Shown here: piece after piece, positions 1 through 12,800 of the stretch
Layout of the letters: each line of letters opens with the position of its first letter
Position numbering within the stretch: the stretch's first letter is position 1
From: Dysidea avara
Taxonomy: Eukaryota > Porifera > Demospongiae > Dictyoceratida > Dysideidae
Assembly: GCF_963678975.1 (NCBI RefSeq)
Contig: NC_089274.1
Location: 26,387,053-26,451,052, forward strand
DNA length: 64,000 nt
Direction of reading: 5' to 3'
Translations under genes and position numbers: made by a program
Notes under the pieces: model-generated
What the model was told of the DNA's origin: nothing
The model's input: only the letters and a program-made list of their open reading frames with translations
Databases searched by the model: none

Positions 1-29
1 GTAGCTTTCAGATAGCTATAAATATAGAC

Positions 30-1370
30 CATGAGTGGGAATTTGCCATGGGAGGAGCCAGGGACTGCAACAAATCCTCAAATAGTTGATGTGCAGGGCA
101 GGCTCAAGCAGCACCTTTCCTTTTGGACAGAGGTCCTTAGAGCTCCACCCCTTGGATTCAAAATAGTTATACGTAGGCTACCCCTCCAGTTTATGCCAAC
201 CTCTTTTGAGCAAGGTAACCATAAGTCCATCTTGATTTTGTCACAGAGAGTGTGCAAGAACTAGTGACCAATAGATGGGTTAAAGTGAAGCCATTGGTCT
301 GTAGTCCTTATCAGGAAGGAATATGCAGATTGGTACTAAATCTTAGATACCTGAATCAATTTTTGCTTGCGTAAGGATCAATTCAAATAATTATGAGGAT
401 TTTAAGAATTGCCATACTAATGTTTGATAAGGATGACTTCTTGATTTTGAAATCAGGTTACCATCATTTAGACACATTTTTGATGCATACCAAGGGGTTT
501 TGTATGGAAGGTAAAAGGCACCCCCAGGTATTTTGTGTTTACAGTATTGCCCTTTGGTTTATCCTCAGCATGTCATGTGTTCACAAAACTGTTGAGACTC
601 CTTATTGGGTACTGGAGGGGCCTACTTAGATGATATATAGTATTGTGGCAGTAAAAGGCGACAGTCTGGAAAAGAGTAAGTACACAGGTGCATTGTGAAC
701 TGGATAAGGTGGACATCTGTTAAGAAATTGGTCTGGCTAGGCTTTGAGGTAAGATCTGGAGCTAGGGCAGATAGTGATCCCAGACTCAAAACTAAAGTGC
801 ATTTGTGAGCCATCGTTAGTTGAGAGACCAAGAGTCTCCACTACCGGGTTAGCTAGTGTAATTGGCAAAATAATTTCTATGTCAATGGTGCTAGGCTTGG
901 TTACATGTCTAACGACACACAGTCTTTAATATGCAGTATTGAATGCTAGGAGATCATGGTGTTCTCAATTACCACCCTCCATGGAAGGTTCTGATTGTGG
1001 TGAGGATAGTGTTAGCAAAAAAACCAATTCTCCAACAAGAAGCATTGGTAATTTTGATATGCCAGAATTCACAGAACAGATACCTAAGGAAGAGAATGAG
1101 ACAGCGGGTTATATTAGTAGAATCATAGACTGTGATGACTGGTCGTTAAATCCGTTAGTATTCACGGAGCTAGACAGTTTGTACTACACTGGGAGATTGA
1201 TTATATCAGGGAGGTTATTGATAGGTTTGCCGATTGGTGTTATAACCATATCCTATGCTTCAACTTCCTGTTACTATTGTCCGAAGCACACCAGGCTAAC
1301 GAAGGCAAGTGTCAGCCAGAGAGCTTCCCAGAATGGAAGGCCTGTTCATAGAGGGTTGCTCTGGGTATAA
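30..1370 (+). pseudogene. Decayed DIRS-like retrotransposon: reverse transcriptase and RNase H part
   Basis: This is a frameshifted, stop-interrupted remnant of a DIRS-type polyprotein. Successive frames read RLVLNLRYLNQFL (about 315-365), DKDDFLILKSGYHHLDTF (about 430-485), the catalytic YLDD box (623-634), WLGFEVRSGA (about 735-770) and SMSMVLGL (about 880-905). RNase H-region signatures follow: YISRIIDCDDWSLNP (about 1114-1158) and IDRFADW (1217-1237). Their order and spacing are what I know of DIRS RT-RNase H proteins, which lack an LTR-type DDE integrase. The matching tyrosine recombinase piece lies at 2230-2545. The element runs off the left edge of the window. It cannot encode a working protein. 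Confidence 0.8.
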
Positions 1371-1431
1371 TATGTGCCAAACACTCCAGTAATTGCCTTA
1401 CGTCTCAGTTTTTAGTCCGTGAAGTGTTTAC

Positions 1432-1830
1432 ATGCATAGTTCTGATTATTCTACAGCCTGGTTCCATGGTAATCAAATGTTGCTACCAGGAGAGCTGAGT
1501 ACGACCTACATCAAAAATGGTCACAGGAGTGGTACGTACAACCTAAGTATGATCACAGCCTGGAGTGATGGTGTTCATGACTCAAGTGTGGTCACAGTTT
1601 GGATGTTCATGACCTACAGTAAGTATGGTTACAGCCAAGAGTGCTAGTGTTCATGACTTAAGTATGGTCACTGTCTGAAGTGCAATTGTCTTCGACCAAG
1701 AGAAAAATGCTAATTTGGGGGTCGAAGGTTGGTCACAGGCTAGGGGATTGATGTGCCTAAGTTTGACCTATGGTTGGTCACACTGGTATGTTTAGCCTAC
1801 AGTAGGTCACAGATTGTGTATTGGTGTCAT
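1432..1830 (+). repeat. Degenerate tandem repeat, unit about 32-39 bp
   Basis: The unit carries a GGTCACAG core followed by a GTTCATGACTYAAGTATG-like stretch. Cores are seen near 1519, 1551, 1590, 1627 and 1666, with weaker ones near 1735, 1775 and 1805. The array sits between the RNase H and recombinase parts of the DIRS remnant. It is either an internal repeat of that element or a later expansion. Confidence 0.6.
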
Positions 1831-2229
1831 AGGTGGACCTAATTGGGTATGACACAGCAAAACCACAGTCGATGTGTGGTGTATGTACTGTAATAACTGA
1901 GGTCTATTTGTGTGGTGCAGAGGTGATCTCAAAGACCTTGGCTGGAATTGGAGGAGCAATAGGATCCTATGATGTGTGCTCTGGCAAGAAAGCTTCCTAA
2001 CACGGTGCTGCACAGCCAGGCAGATTCTACCGTCAAAATACTTGGCAGCATTCACAAGGTGGAAATCCTGTACCAGCTGCCAGTGCTGCCAGTGCTACCA
2101 GTTAAGGAAGGTCATGTGGTGCTATACCTCAAGTACATGGTGAGGCAGTGCAATCCAAGTCAGCAGCAGAGGAAGCTTGCAATGTTCAGTCATGGGTCTA
2201 CTCAATGGCAGGGCTAGTATCCCCAGTGG

Positions 2230-2545
2230 CTTCACCATTGGTTAAAGCTACCTTACAAGGTTTGCAGAGAATGCTGGATAAGCTAGTCTGCAAGAAAGCT
2301 CCAGTGACTGTTGAGATGCTATAGCACATGGTGATGGATGCAAAGCAGAGTGACACTTTGGCAGATATGCAGATGTCTACTGCATGTTTTGTTGCATTTG
2401 CAGGTTTAGTGAGTTAATTGAGATCAAAACTGGTAATATCTCTTTCAGGGAAGTGATTAAGCTGCCCCATAGTAAAATAGATCAACTCAGAAAAGGGGAT
2501 GTGTGTTTTCTGTTGGCTGAATACAATGAATTAGACAGAAAATAA
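2230..2545 (+). pseudogene. DIRS-like tyrosine recombinase fragment
   Basis: The frame reads GLQRMLDKLVCKKAPVTVEM, a stop, then HMVMDAKQSDTLADMQMSTA and CFVAFAG, and after a shift ELIEIKTGNISFREVI and KIDQLRKGD. This matches the N-terminal (SAM-like) half of DIRS tyrosine recombinases. That half normally begins the catalytic domain with a KTDQxRxG-type stretch. I do not see the downstream catalytic R...H-x-x-R...Y residues; the frame ends near 2545. It is almost certainly part of the same dead element as 30-1370. Confidence 0.72.
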
Positions 2546-3220
2546 ATAAGCTCCCACATGAATACTATTGGTCACGTGAGCCTCTCTCATGTGACAGTAG
2601 GTTTTAAATGTTAAAGTATAAAAAAGTACGTTCTATCCCACACGTTCATAGAAGTGGGTTACCCTCCCAGTAATAGTGCTAATGTTGATTACCTTGACTG
2701 TTTATAGGTAGCTGATGATCTCAGCAGCAGTATCACTATGGACAATTCACTCTTTTCTTTTCCTCATGCATACACAAGTGGAGCTCAGGGTTTTTAAAAA
2801 AACGGTTTTTCCTGGTAGGTAAAAACAGCCTACCTGTGGGCTGTCTTGGGCTGCATGGACAGTCACAAACGTAATTTATTATGATTTCGAGCTAAACTCC
2901 GCAGTTTGTGTTCTGTGTGTGAATCATGTCATGTTGCGTGAGAAACTTGATGAATAGTTGCTCTACTTTACTCAAAATTCTTTTGATGTGGTAAAAGGAA
3001 TGTATATAATTAACAAATTGACTTTGATGTTGGTAGCAAATTGACAGTTTTACTGCTCTACTTTATTTTGCTGGGGAAAGCTTTGGGTAATAGTATGGTG
3101 AGGAAGTATGTGGCTCCTTGGAGCACTTGCCTAGATCGGAAGCTATCTGAGGATCACTGGTCTGGAATTTTACCTTATGATCAACAGAATTTCCATTGTC
3201 AAGTTTCTGATTCCCTGCTG
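2546..3220. other. Intergenic, nothing recognised
   Basis: No coding exon, terminal inverted repeat or RNA gene is evident. It may contain the 3' UTR of the minus-strand gene that ends near 3221-3340. Short open frames here have no family signature. Confidence 0.4.
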
Positions 3221-5791
3221 CTATACATTTAGCAGGTTGGATAGTGATTGATAGCTACTTAAGTCTAAAGGGTGCCAAGAAGAACTACAGCTTGAGCACA
3301 GCACAACATATAACAACACAATGGTATACGTACCCTCACCTTCCACAGTTGGATCATTCAGTTTGTGGCGCTGCATGAAAGACTTCAGCCACGAGCTGGA
3401 ATGCTTGAAGGAGGGGCAATGTGGCTCGATCAATTCTTGAGCCTTTTCACGCAAAGCCTGCTCTGACACTGGGTTATTCTCAGCCTGCTGTTGCAGTATC
3501 CAGTCCCTTAACTCATAATCAATCTCCCTTGGGTATTTGAGAGGCCTTCCTGCCCCTGGAGCATTCTTCCTCTTTGGTGTACCTTTCTTCTTTACCTGAC
3601 TCTTCCACTCCTTGTATTGGTTGAAGTCTATTTTCATCCAGTGACGTATTGTCTCTTCTGGGATGCCAAACTTAAAGACAGTATTGCTGACGCCTTCACT
3701 GCGAGCGTGGTCTGCAATGTACTCCTTCTCTTCAATGGAATACTGTTTTCTCTTTGGCCTCAGAGGAGTAGAAGATGAGGATGCCTCCAATAAGGAGGTA
3801 GTCACATCAGCTCCTTGCTACAGTGGACAAAGACACTCTTGTACTATAATGAAATAAAAACTTTAACTAAAAAAAGGTTTGGCAATGATATTCCTTTGTG
3901 TTACACCAGTAACCAAAAAGCAAAAACATTTCTTCATACATGTAGCCAAGATTCACTGTGCTGATGTGAGTCAAACCTTTACCACACAAGATGTGAATCA
4001 AACCTTTTTACTGCACAAGATCAGAGATCTGTGAAAATTTCTGTCAGTAGTAACCAACTACGTACCATGCATCATCCAGTCACATATACTGAAATCTATA
4101 AATAACAGTATCCTGTTTGGTATACATGATAAAAAAAGCTACATGTATAGCTACTGACTGCCCTTGAATTCGCAGTAAAAAAAATCCTAACCATGAAGCA
4201 TCACATTCACAGGTTTAATATGTATACACACAAGTATACTGAAGTATGGCTTTTCTGCAGGTTTCACTGATTGTGCACACTCACCTCAACAGTTTCCATA
4301 ATCTGGTCAGTGGAAGTGGAGTTCTCTTGTGTTTCCACCTTAATCATGTCCAGAGAGGCTACACAAAGCACACAAACATGTAAAAGCAAGCACTAGAATG
4401 CACAGAGGCACATACATGCAAGATAAGCTAGACAGCATAGCAAAACACTACATGATCCAGTTTACATATGTACAAGTCCATCACTAACTTGCTGAAGTAT
4501 CTGCACTCATCTCCAGACCAGCTGCTGCTGCACTAACTATATCCTCACTAGCAGTGGACACTACATAGAAAAAAGCATAAAAGCTAGCTGCGTAAATACA
4601 AGAGCTGACTTGGGTAAGTAATTATTACATGTAGTATAAATGCTAATTTGTGTATCTGCATAATTATGCTGTGTGTACGTGTGTGCGCACATGTGTTTGT
4701 GTGTGTACACACACTGATGTATGCAGATTGGGATAAATGTCATAAAATCTGTACACAAACCACTCACTGTGCTGGGGATTTATCTGAGCTTCAGGCTCTG
4801 GCACATACACCTGCTCCATTGGATTATCAATGGTCCCATCCTTCAGGTTGATCCCATGCCTCTGCACAAACTTAGTCAGCCATCCATCACTGCCAGTGAA
4901 ATTCTGGTTCCCATCAGAACGAGTGTGATGTAACTCATAAGCCTTCTCCTGTAACATCCTCTTTGTAACCTTAATGCCCTGCTTGGTGCAATCAATGAAG
5001 TAGTCCCTGACAGCATTATCAATGGCAATGGAGTAAGGCCTGAGACCAGCATTGGATCTGAATGGGGACCTACGACCTTGTCCCCTGGTGATCTTTCCTC
5101 CACTGTCCACAATAGATTTCATTGCCACAAGATCATCCTTATGCTTGCACCATTCCTGGATCTGTTTTTTGTGCACCTTAAAATGACGGGCAGTCTCATT
5201 TTTGGAGTGCGTCTTGGTGTACTCTACAGCCAGAAGCTTGAAGTCAACAGAGTAGCGACGTCTGCTCAGTTTTTGAGTAGTGGTGGGTACAACTGTCTCA
5301 TGTTCTGCAGTCTGTCCCATCAGCCATTCCTTCACCTCCTCAAAAGACTTTGACTGTTCCCCTTCCTCCACTTTGCTGGGAGTACCTGTTAAATCTGGCA
5401 CGGCCATGATTGGACCAGCGGAGGGCATCTGCAAACTACTGGAAGCTGGGGTACTGGTTAATGTACTGGTGACCTCAAGATTAGCTGATATCGGTAAACT
5501 GCTATTAAGCTGAAGACTGGTGGACATTGGTAGGCCAACTGAAGGGTCAACCGAAGGATCGAATTCAGCTGAAGCCGTGACAGCTGGTATGTTATCTTCA
5601 ATTACTTCAAGAGTTGCTGTTTGCTGTTCAAGCTCTGGTTGAGTGGTGGTGTTACTGAGAGATACAACTGTGGCAGCTGCCTCGATGACTTCAGCTGATG
5701 TAGAAATAGGCTCTACATTTTGGAAGACATTCTCCGTGGCAATCGGCTGCTGTTCCATCTGTTCTATTTCCTCCATAGCTCTCCTACCCAT
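3221..5791 (-). CDS. Transposase-derived protein with two Brinker/CENP-B HTH pairs (spliced, at least 5 exons)
   Basis: Exons by GT-AG joining: 5791..4768, 4560..4489, 4358..4285 and 3817..3340, with phases that fit (1, 1, 0, 1), giving at least 549 codons. The last exon is uncertain: reading through, or splicing at an acceptor near 3260, both end at the stop at 3221. Residues 1-170 are low-complexity S/T/E-rich. About 177-225 is a Brinker-like HTH (RRRYSVDFK...HFKVHKKQIQEW), and about 258-320 a CENP-B-type HTH (GWLTKFVQRHGI). A second pair follows: about 413-455 (KRKQYSIEEKEYIADH) and 490-545 (WLKSFMQRHKL). In pogo-type transposases this pair precedes a DDE domain; none fits here. The inferred role is a domesticated nuclear DNA-binding factor. 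The start may be the second Met (5776), because a 3' splice-like site lies just before it. Confidence 0.8.
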
Positions 5792-6582
5792 AGAAACATG
5801 TGTAAATCATTGGCACATTAGCCTTTATGAATAGGCATTAAATAAAATAATGTATTAGTACTGTTTTTGGCACACAAACATTTCCAGGGATAAGAGGGTG
5901 TAATAATACCTATAATCAAGAAACAATAAACTTATTTCTGGAATTTCATGGAGTACAACGTGTTTGTGACATAAGTATAATTAGATGTACATGTAATGGA
6001 AAAGGCGACCTTGGACACACTAAACCTTCGCTATAAGTGATGGCGCTAGCGTCGCTTATAACATAAGGATCTGGTGGCCGCAAAGAGTGCTTAGAATAGT
6101 GGCTTGTTGTGGCGCTGGCGCTGTCTTGGGTGGGGTTTAATTGGGGAAGGAGAAATTGCGAAGCGCCACTTTGACAACACTTCACTAATCCCACAAACAA
6201 TTATTACACTTAACGAACAAACAAAACACACTACCTTAAACAGATGTTAAATCGCTTAGACTGATTCCACCGCCTGTACAAAATAGACTGTAAGGACACG
6301 CCCGAAAAGAAATATTTTCGCACTTAGCGGACTGCTTGGTTTAGAGTGTAATTTCATGTTGTAAGATTAACGATTTTGTCTGGACAGGGGTGAGTTAAAT
6401 TGTACTACTAACTTGTGTAAACACCGCGCGACACTCGGTTTTAGTATTAAGACATCCGAGGCCTTCACTCCGTCGCCTCGCTACTCTGTATAAGGCGCAT
6501 ATGTCCTTACATCGGGGGGAAAAGAACCGAGCCAACAAAGAATCAAACATGAATTTTACTTTTTCTCTCCTTTTACAGTATC
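5792..6582. promoter_or_regulatory. Divergent promoter region between two HTH genes
   Basis: These 0.8 kb separate two head-to-head genes of the same domain family, so they must hold both promoters. The stretch is richer in CpG than its surroundings near 6040-6130 and 6420-6480. A consensus-like 5' splice site (GTGAGT) at about 6390 and a TTTTACAG acceptor ending at 6578 suggest a 5' UTR intron in the plus gene. No TATA box is convincing. Confidence 0.5.
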
Positions 6583-9461
6583 ATGGCCGTAGTACAAGAA
6601 TCATTAACGGTGGTGGATGAATCCGTGGATGGAATTGAAATACAACCTCAGACGGAAGTCGCTTTTGCTCAGTCTGAGAGTACAGGCCAGAGTGATGATA
6701 CAGGTGAACAAAGTAAAGAAGAAGTAAGCGACGAGCCAGCACCTGATCAGCAAGTACAATTAGAGCAGCAACAACAACTGCAATTAGACCAGCAACAAGA
6801 CCTGCCGCCAAGTATCCAACCAGAAATCGTTCACTTAGTCACCTCTCTGGTTGGTCAGGGACTAGCCCAGGCGGGTCAACAGCAAGAGCACTATGTAGTG
6901 TCTGGTGTAGGTGAAAATGGCTCCCAACAAATTCTTATTCAGCCACAAGAGATGGAGACAAGTACTGCAGACATCAGTTACGATGGTGTGCATGATGAAT
7001 CAAAATATTCAGGTGGGATGAGTGACATTACATCGGGTAAAGGAAGGACACGTAAACTATACCCAATTAAAATGAAACTGGAAGTTGTGGAGTATGCCAA
7101 AACACATAGCAAACAAGCAACAGCACGGTAAAAATTTTTGTTGTATAGTTTTGCATTTGGGGAGGGGAAGTTAAAAGTTTTATTTTCGGGATGCTACTAA
7201 CTTTCCCATCCTGTAGAAGTAGTCTCTACCATGTGTAGTCAATATTTAGTCACACTGTATGTTGTACATTGTAGACACTTCAAGATTCATCGACGCATGG
7301 TCCAACGATGGTGCAGTGAGCAGGATGAACTGATCCAGTACAAAAACAGTGACATCACCCGTAAACCAGGAGCAGGCATGCGCCCAATGTATGAAAAAAT
7401 TGATCGAAAGTTGGCAGAGTTTTTCAAGTTTTGTGTTGACAATGGCATCCATGTGACATCACACATGCTGAAGACTAAAGCTCTAGAATTGCATAAAATG
7501 GAAGAAGGGGGTAGTTCAGGCTTCAAGGCCAGTGGAGGGTGGTTGAGAGGCTTTATGAGGAGGAATGGGATTAGTTTCAAGGAGCAGACCATCAATCCTG
7601 CTTTGTTGTTGGAGAGAGGGATTGGTGATGATTCAGGGATGTTGGAAGGAGACGACAGTGAACAATTAGTGTATGAGGGAGATCCAAGTACGCATGTGTA
7701 GTGAATGTGTGTAGTGTGTGTGTTTGTTCATTATCACTATTTTTCTTGTACATTACATGTAGTTGGTGATAGGAATGACACATCTGCTAGTGAAAATGAA
7801 GTTATGCTACCAACTGACCAAGTTATACATAGTAAGTGACACGGAGCTATGGGGTGGGTGTGATACTCTATCTGTTTATAGTGGATAATGTTCATTTCAC
7901 TACTGAAGTTGGTGATGGTGATATTGTAGCTGGTAAGAGTGGTACATCTTACATACTGTACACCCGCACACCATGTATAGTCTCTCACATGACCAGACCA
8001 CCTTTTGCATGGCACTTGTCAATTAGAATTTAGCACCTCTTCGAAAAAGGCTCCATTTCTGCTCTGCCTGATCCTGTTTTGATTAGTGGTTTGGCCATAT
8101 GAGACTACACCATGCACACGTATACGTACACAAACACACAGTCATATTTCCAATTTTTGTATAACTCAAGTACACTTTCAGGAGAACTCACAACTCATAA
8201 TACACTATCACTGCTACTAAAGAGAGATGGTGATGACCAGGACCCTTCTGCTTTTGATGAAGTTGTTCTACCAGAGAGGACCCATCACTGTTTACTACAG
8301 TCTATAGCAGGTACACTCAGAGGGTCTTCCTATAGGCTGGGTAGACCAGTATCTTCTTTATAAGTTGGTGTTACTAGTGTACAAAACTGCACAGGCCACG
8401 TGGTTGGAAAGTTACTTCTTAATAATAGAAGTACATATGTACATTTTGTCTGAGTATTTTGGCTGCCCCTTACATCTCTGACCATGTGCAGCTCATTGCA
8501 GTAACATACTTATGCTTACAGCCATCATTATGGTTGTGTTGTATTGCCTCTTATTAATTTGACTATTACTGAAAATAAGAAAAGAGTGTTGAGGCTGAAT
8601 GGGTCTCCTAGTCTATTGGTGAATTGGGTGACTTGAGGGAAGTAGAGTTATGGCCACTTACCTCAATTAGAAAAAAAAAGCAGGTGGCAATCTTTAACAT
8701 TGTTCCAGCTACTATAGGAACTTATTGTTATGCAAGAGCACCAGTATATGAAAAATGTGTATTTTCTTCCTTATCACTAGTAGTAGTCAAATGTGTGGTA
8801 ATGTCTTTAAAATGGAAATGATGGAACAAATTTAGCTGAAAGGAAATTTTCAGGAATTCAGAAACATTATTTTTAGTAATTGTATAGAGAAATAGTGACA
8901 ATTGACACTTTGGTGCTGAAAGATTTTTTAGCCCATTTTCACTGCAATACTGATGACTCCTCTTGAATGGACAAAAATCCGTGTGCTAGTTGTAATGGTT
9001 TTGTTATGGAGGCTCTAAGATTGAGTCATTGGTTTAGGGTTTACATCAATGAAAACAATTTAATAATGTGTGAAAAAGTAAAAGGAAAATGATTGCATAT
9101 ACCTGACTTGAAGCCAGACTGCCTGAATAGATGCCTAGGGGTAGGGACTCCATATTATTCCAATCATTCCCTCCCAATACTAATGTTTGAAATTCTAATA
9201 GGCTACTGCTTGTACTTGTCCTATATATCAACCTATTACATCAGCTTTTGGGATAAACGTACAATTTAACTCTCCCCTTCACATTCTAATTCTCCCAATG
9301 TAGTTCGTTATGGGACTACATCATTCGGTGAATTATTGAAGCAGAAACAACGCAAAGATGGTAGCCTCATTTGGGTCAGGATTAGTACAGATGAAGACAT
9401 CCACCGACTACAAGACGATGATGTGATCTATATCAAGGACATGAAGAGGGAGCCTGAGTAG
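6583..9461 (+). CDS. Transposase-derived Brinker/CENP-B HTH protein, 454 aa, six coding exons
   Basis: Exons: 6583..7127, 7275..7687, 7763..7831, 7882..7932, 8182..8310 and 9304..9461. They total 1365 bp with every junction GT-AG and in phase. Residues 1-150 are acidic and Q-rich (QLEQQQQLQLDQQQ). About 156-205 is a Brinker-like HTH split by intron 1 (KLYPIKMKLEVVEYAKTHSK, then HFKIHRRMVQRWC). About 227-285 is a CENP-B-type HTH ending WLRGFMRRNGISF. The C-terminal exon is charged (FGELLKQKQRKDGSLIWVRI, then IYIKDMKREPE) and I do not recognise it. There is no DDE domain. The intron position within TAR|HFK and the domain layout make it a paralogue of the divergent minus gene. Six introns and an intact frame argue for a host gene rather than a live transposon. 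A role as a nuclear DNA-binding factor is inference. Confidence 0.82.
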
Positions 9462-9850
9462 CTTACCCAGTACACAATACATTCTCCTTACCTTGTTAGT
9501 AACATGTATGATTGTATCAATTTGCAGTAGTATGTATGTGTTCTTGTATATACTAACATAATGAATGATTGGTATAAAAGTAGCAGCATTTTGTTATCTG
9601 CAAGTTGAACAGTAAGATATAAAAAGTTTGGTTGAATAATATTGCTTTGGAAATTACATATGTTTGTTACCTTTTTTTCATGGTTGAGTCTCCCAGAGTA
9701 CTTGCTACAAGATTTCACTGTTACATAATGCCACCAACTCACCAGTATTTTTACAAAGACAATCAAAAAATCAAGTCGTTTAACACAAAACGAATTTAAA
9801 CAATACAATGTCAGTATTGATATACAAAATATTAGACCATAAAAAATGAT

Positions 9851-9856
9851 TTTATT
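9851..9856 (-). promoter_or_regulatory. Polyadenylation signal AATAAA of the first CD225 gene
   Basis: The minus strand reads AATAAA about 26 bases after the stop codon at 9882-9884. This predicts a very short 3' UTR. Confidence 0.6.
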
Positions 9857-9881
9857 GCATCACGCAGACCCATTTTGTCAT

Positions 9882-12800
9882 TCAAGAAACAGTTGCTGCC
9901 ACCACAGCCACTACAACAATCATATCAACCACTATTGCTGCGGCGATGATCAGGTAAGTAATCCATGCTTTCTTCTTGGCCCTAACATTGTAGCCCTTCT
10001 TTGCATCCTCGTGTGCCTGTAATGGGTGAACAAGCATACAGTAGTCAACATTTAAACAAATTTACAATGAAACTCAAATAAGTAGGTCACCCTTTGCAGT
10101 GATGACCAGGTCACTGGTTCACTGCCTACCATTTTAATTGCATTAACAGAGTGATAAGTTAGTCACAAAATACTCCATACACTACAGGCTTCAGTACCCT
10201 AGGTTAAGCGGTCTTGTCACCCAGACCCTTTCTCAACCATGCTTATCAATTTTAAGGCATCCATCGGAAGGGTCTGCTTCAATCAGTGCTTGGTTGGTGT
10301 TGAGCAATCACTGCATATGCATGAGGTGACAGATCATTTTTAAGTTTGTCCCCAGGCTTGTATGCAGGTGTTGGGTAACTAAGTAATATTGCTAGCTATG
10401 TATAGTGTAGCTAGAAGTCTCTATACCGGCCCAGAGGCATAGTAAGATGGACTGACTTCCATGTATGCACATTGTAGAGCAGAGCAAGACAATGGTAAAA
10501 CACTACCCATGCCTCCAGTAGTTGCAAAGACAAGGAAGCCTGTTCAACTTTTCTGGCATGTTCATCATAATCTATTTTTCTTCTGTGAATCATGGCACTG
10601 ATACAAGGAGGGGATAGTGGTGTTGCAACCACTTTGTGCATTTGGGTAGAAATTTGGTGGAATACCCTTATATTAAAATATATCAAAACAGGAACCTTTG
10701 TCACTGCTCCCAAAATTCCGTCCTCATTCTGACGATTGGCAGTCTTTGGTTCAATGATCTCCCTGGTAAACGGCTATACGGGCAGCTAAATTGGCCAAAT
10801 CATAACACACCCTTGAAAGTCACTCAGTAGGGATGTTTAAGCACTGTAGCAAACAAATGTGAAGCCGCCATGTTTATAGAAAGAGATTCCACAAAACACA
10901 GTGACTGGCAGTGTTGGGCAAGTTCCTTTCGCAAGTAACTAGTTACATATTACTTGCAACTGAACTATTTAGTTACAGTTACATAATACCCATAAAATAA
11001 AGTAACTATAATAATATTACATATTATATTACTTTGTGTCCACAGCCTTAAGCTGTCATGTGTGAAACTACCACCTTATCACATGACATGATTGCGTTGT
11101 TGGACAATGTGCAAATCTTGGTTATAAGTAAGAAGCTGGTGAATAAGCTTCATTCATTAGGCTTCATTACTTCGTTGTGGCTAGACGTTACTCAGTGGAT
11201 TACTAACAAGATTAGTAACTTCGTTACTTGTAGTAATAATATTACATAATATTAGATTCGTTACAGTAACTATATTATTTAGGTAACGCGTTACATTTGT
11301 AAGTAAAGTAACTTGAGTTATATTACCTGTTTTTACGGCGTATTTCGTTATATTACTTAGTTACCACAAAAGTAATAATATTACGTAACGCGTTACTCCC
11401 AACACTGGTGACTGGGGATATTCATATTCCAGTAGGATGCAGGGCAACCTAGAATTCTTTTCCATCAAGTGGAGTCCCTGCTCTGCCAGAGGTAATGCTG
11501 TCAGCTAGGAGCACCCAGTTCACTGTTAAAAATCAAATGTAAAGCTCTGTGTAAAGAAAGATTAGATTGACTTATCTAAAATTGGTAAGCTCGCTTGAAG
11601 AAGGGTCTGTACTTTTCCGCATTATGTTGGTAAGGTGTATCACACCAGATACAGTCCAGTACTTTTAGCTCTTTACCAGTACTAAAGATACAATACACAT
11701 ACCGTAGAGTCTATACATCCGCTTAATAAAACTTCACAAAAGGTTATTATACAGTATGGTAGTACTGTATATTAGGGATCATGGTGGTTTGAAATTTCTT
11801 TCCCAACAATATCACCCAAAAAACAGCCTCACCATATAATAGCTTGGTTATAGGCATGGCCAAGCCCATAAATGTCTTCAGAGTGACCCTAAACCATTTC
11901 AATAAAATTCTATGAAATTTAAACTTATCAGCAACTGATTGTTGGGACACACTTTCAGATGCAAAATTAATTTCATGGCATGCCTGGTGCCATTCTTTCT
12001 TTTGATGCAGTACACATGGATTCAGTAGTCATACTGCACAGCCTAAATATTTCAGGTTGAGTAATGTAGGTAAACATAGCAGTTACAGTTCAATACAAAT
12101 AACCAGCATAATGAATAATAACATTTTTCTAGAAATTCAATGGTTTCTATTCACACAATGTGTACTCTAAGTGTAGGCTTGTTTTTTTGGATCATGTTCT
12201 TCCACAGCAGTATGTACATTAGCGTGTGATGTCATAACATCATATCACGATGTTCAGAGACAATCATGATTAATCCCATGATATATAATCTCCCATCCCT
12301 AATGGAGGTTCAAATATTTCATGAATGAAATCTTCACTGTTAACCCTGAAAAATTTTCTGCCTTGAAATATTTAGGCTACACGTATACGGTAATTTTAAA
12401 AAAGTAAACAGACAAGTATAGACTGAAGTATAGGGATTAAATGGCTATTAGCACATCTGTACGAATAGACAACCTCTCTTGATGTACTACTTTCTTTTAT
12501 TCTTTGATCCCTACTCAAAATCACAAGTTTCTAATTTTTCGTTCTACTTGTATTTGTTGAGTGTATGCAACTAATAAACAAGATCTCGTTGTGAGTGTTT
12601 AAGGATCACTTGCTTGGTGTGGCATGATTTCATGTACTAATGTTTGGAGTCCAGTTTCTGTGCAAATCATTTGTGTGAAGCACAAGTTCCAGAAGACCAC
12701 TTCACTTGTGAGCACAATAAAATCAAATATGTACCACAAGCCTTGCACCATTGACAGATTTTTCTTTTCCTGTGTGACCTGCTGAGCAAAAACTGGCTGT

